A DNA stretch of 5,791 nucleotides from Spirochaetaceae bacterium (GTDB taxonomy: Bacteria; Spirochaetota; Spirochaetia; DSM-27196; PXBQ01), in NCBI GenBank assembly GCA_003566875.1, contig PXBQ01000095.1, forward strand, positions 1 to 5,791. Reading direction: 5' to 3'. A model generated the notes under the pieces. It was not told the origin of the DNA, ran no database searches, and saw only the letters and a program-made list of their open reading frames with translations. Below are positions 5,280-5,791 of this stretch, piece by piece. Position 1 is the first letter of the stretch; every line of letters starts with the position of its first letter. Made by a program: the position numbers and the translations under genes.

Positions 5280-5791
5280 ATGCACGTACTCAATCTCGAC
5301 AGGAACTGGGAGTTCCGCCGTACCGCGACAGCGCAGACGTGGGGCAAGCGCACCGAAGGTATCGCGGTCGACCTTCCGCACGACTTCAGTATCACTCAGC
5401 CGCGCTCCGCGGAGTCGCCCGGCGGCGCTTCGAACGGGTTTTTCCCCGGCGGCGTCGCGTTCTACGAGAAGAAGATCACCGTTCCCGCGGAGTGGGACGG
5501 CAAGCGGATCGTGCTCGAGTTCGAGGGCGTGTACATGAACACGACGGTGCGGATCAACCGGCAGCTCGTCACGTTCCAGCGGTACGGCTACACGACGTTC
5601 TTCTCGGACCTGACGCCGTACGTTCGGTTTGGACACGAGAACACGATCACGGTCACCGTGAACAACGGCGCGATGCCGAACAGCAGGTGGTACAGCGGCT
5701 CGGGCATATACCGGCACGTGCGGCTGCACGTGCGGCCCGACGTCCGTCTCGCGACGTGGGGCGTGTTCGCGACAACCCCGACCGTCTCGAC
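5280..5791 (+). CDS. Glycoside hydrolase family 2, N-terminal part (3' partial)
   Basis: The frame is open from ATG at 5280 to the window edge (170 residues visible). The sequence is the sugar-binding (jelly-roll) domain of a family 2 glycoside hydrolase, the family of beta-galactosidases, beta-glucuronidases and beta-mannosidases. Diagnostic blocks are NLDRNWEFR (5-13), LPHDFSI (32-38), GGVAFYEKKITVPAEWDGKRI (58-77), LEFEGVYMNTTVRIN (79-93), GYTTFFSDLTPYV (103-115) and PNSRWYSGSGIYRHVRL (133-149). The Ig-like and catalytic TIM-barrel domains lie beyond the window, so the substrate cannot be named; the LPHDFSI and NSRWYSGSGIYR style is most like beta-galactosidases. No signal peptide is seen, so the enzyme should act in the cytoplasm on imported sugar. 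GGAG at 5267-5270, nine bases upstream, is the probable ribosome binding site. The frame stays open 58 codons further upstream to an ATG at 5106, but those residues do not resemble the family. The gene is divergent from the solute-binding protein gene. Confidence 0.92.
   Translation, partial: MHVLNLDRNWEFRRTATAQTWGKRTEGIAVDLPHDFSITQPRSAESPGGASNGFFPGGVAFYEKKITVPAEWDGKRIVLEFEGVYMNTTVRINRQLVTFQRYGYTTFFSDLTPYVRFGHENTITVTVNNGAMPNSRWYSGSGIYRHVRLHVRPDVRLATWGVFATTPTVS

Noticed and set aside
5097..5729. A 210-codon minus-strand open frame opposite the glycoside hydrolase.
   Set aside because: The plus strand encodes unmistakable family 2 hydrolase motifs here, and the minus frame is a shadow.

Overview
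The window looks like chromosomal DNA from a GC-rich, free-living heterotrophic bacterium. A spirochaete is my best guess, mainly because the secreted solute-binding protein has a signal peptide ending in AFA followed by GGAKEA, a style common in Spirochaeta/Treponema-like genomes. This is a weak clue: no rRNA, tRNA or other marker gene is present. There is no sign of an insertion sequence, phage or CRISPR array.

Layout from left to right. (1) Positions 1-401, plus strand: the C-terminal part of a ThuA-like protein, cut off by the window edge. (2) Positions 439-1092, minus strand: a type II toxin-antitoxin pair, a ribbon-helix-helix VapB-like antitoxin followed by a PIN-domain VapC-like RNase. 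Its own promoter (1112-1140) is covered by two tandem inverted repeats. (3) Positions 1171-2969, minus strand: a tight two-gene operon. The first gene encodes a stand-alone cobalamin-binding protein with the full signature of the CarH/LitR light-sensing module but no DNA-binding domain. The second encodes a soluble PAS-type histidine kinase, whose start codon overlaps the first gene's stop codon (TAATG). A promoter with a consensus -35 box sits almost on the start codon of the first gene. (4) Positions 3105-5024, minus strand: a family 5 (Opp/Dpp type) extracellular solute-binding protein with its own promoter and a strong intrinsic terminator. (5) Positions 5280-5791, plus strand: the N-terminal part of a cytoplasmic family 2 glycoside hydrolase, divergent from the binding protein and cut off by the window edge.

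How the genes may work together. The binding protein and the glycoside hydrolase share a divergent control region and plausibly form an import-and-cleave pair for an oligosaccharide. The ThuA-like gene fits the same sugar theme. The cobalamin protein and the kinase are best read as a sensor and transmitter pair: a candidate light- or adenosylcobalamin-responsive signalling system that signals through phosphotransfer rather than direct DNA binding. No response regulator lies in the window, so its output is unknown. The VapBC pair is a self-contained module beside it.

The most interesting part is the cobalamin-sensor/kinase operon and its unusually compact promoter. The long open frames on the strand opposite these genes are judged to be by-products of GC-rich codon usage.
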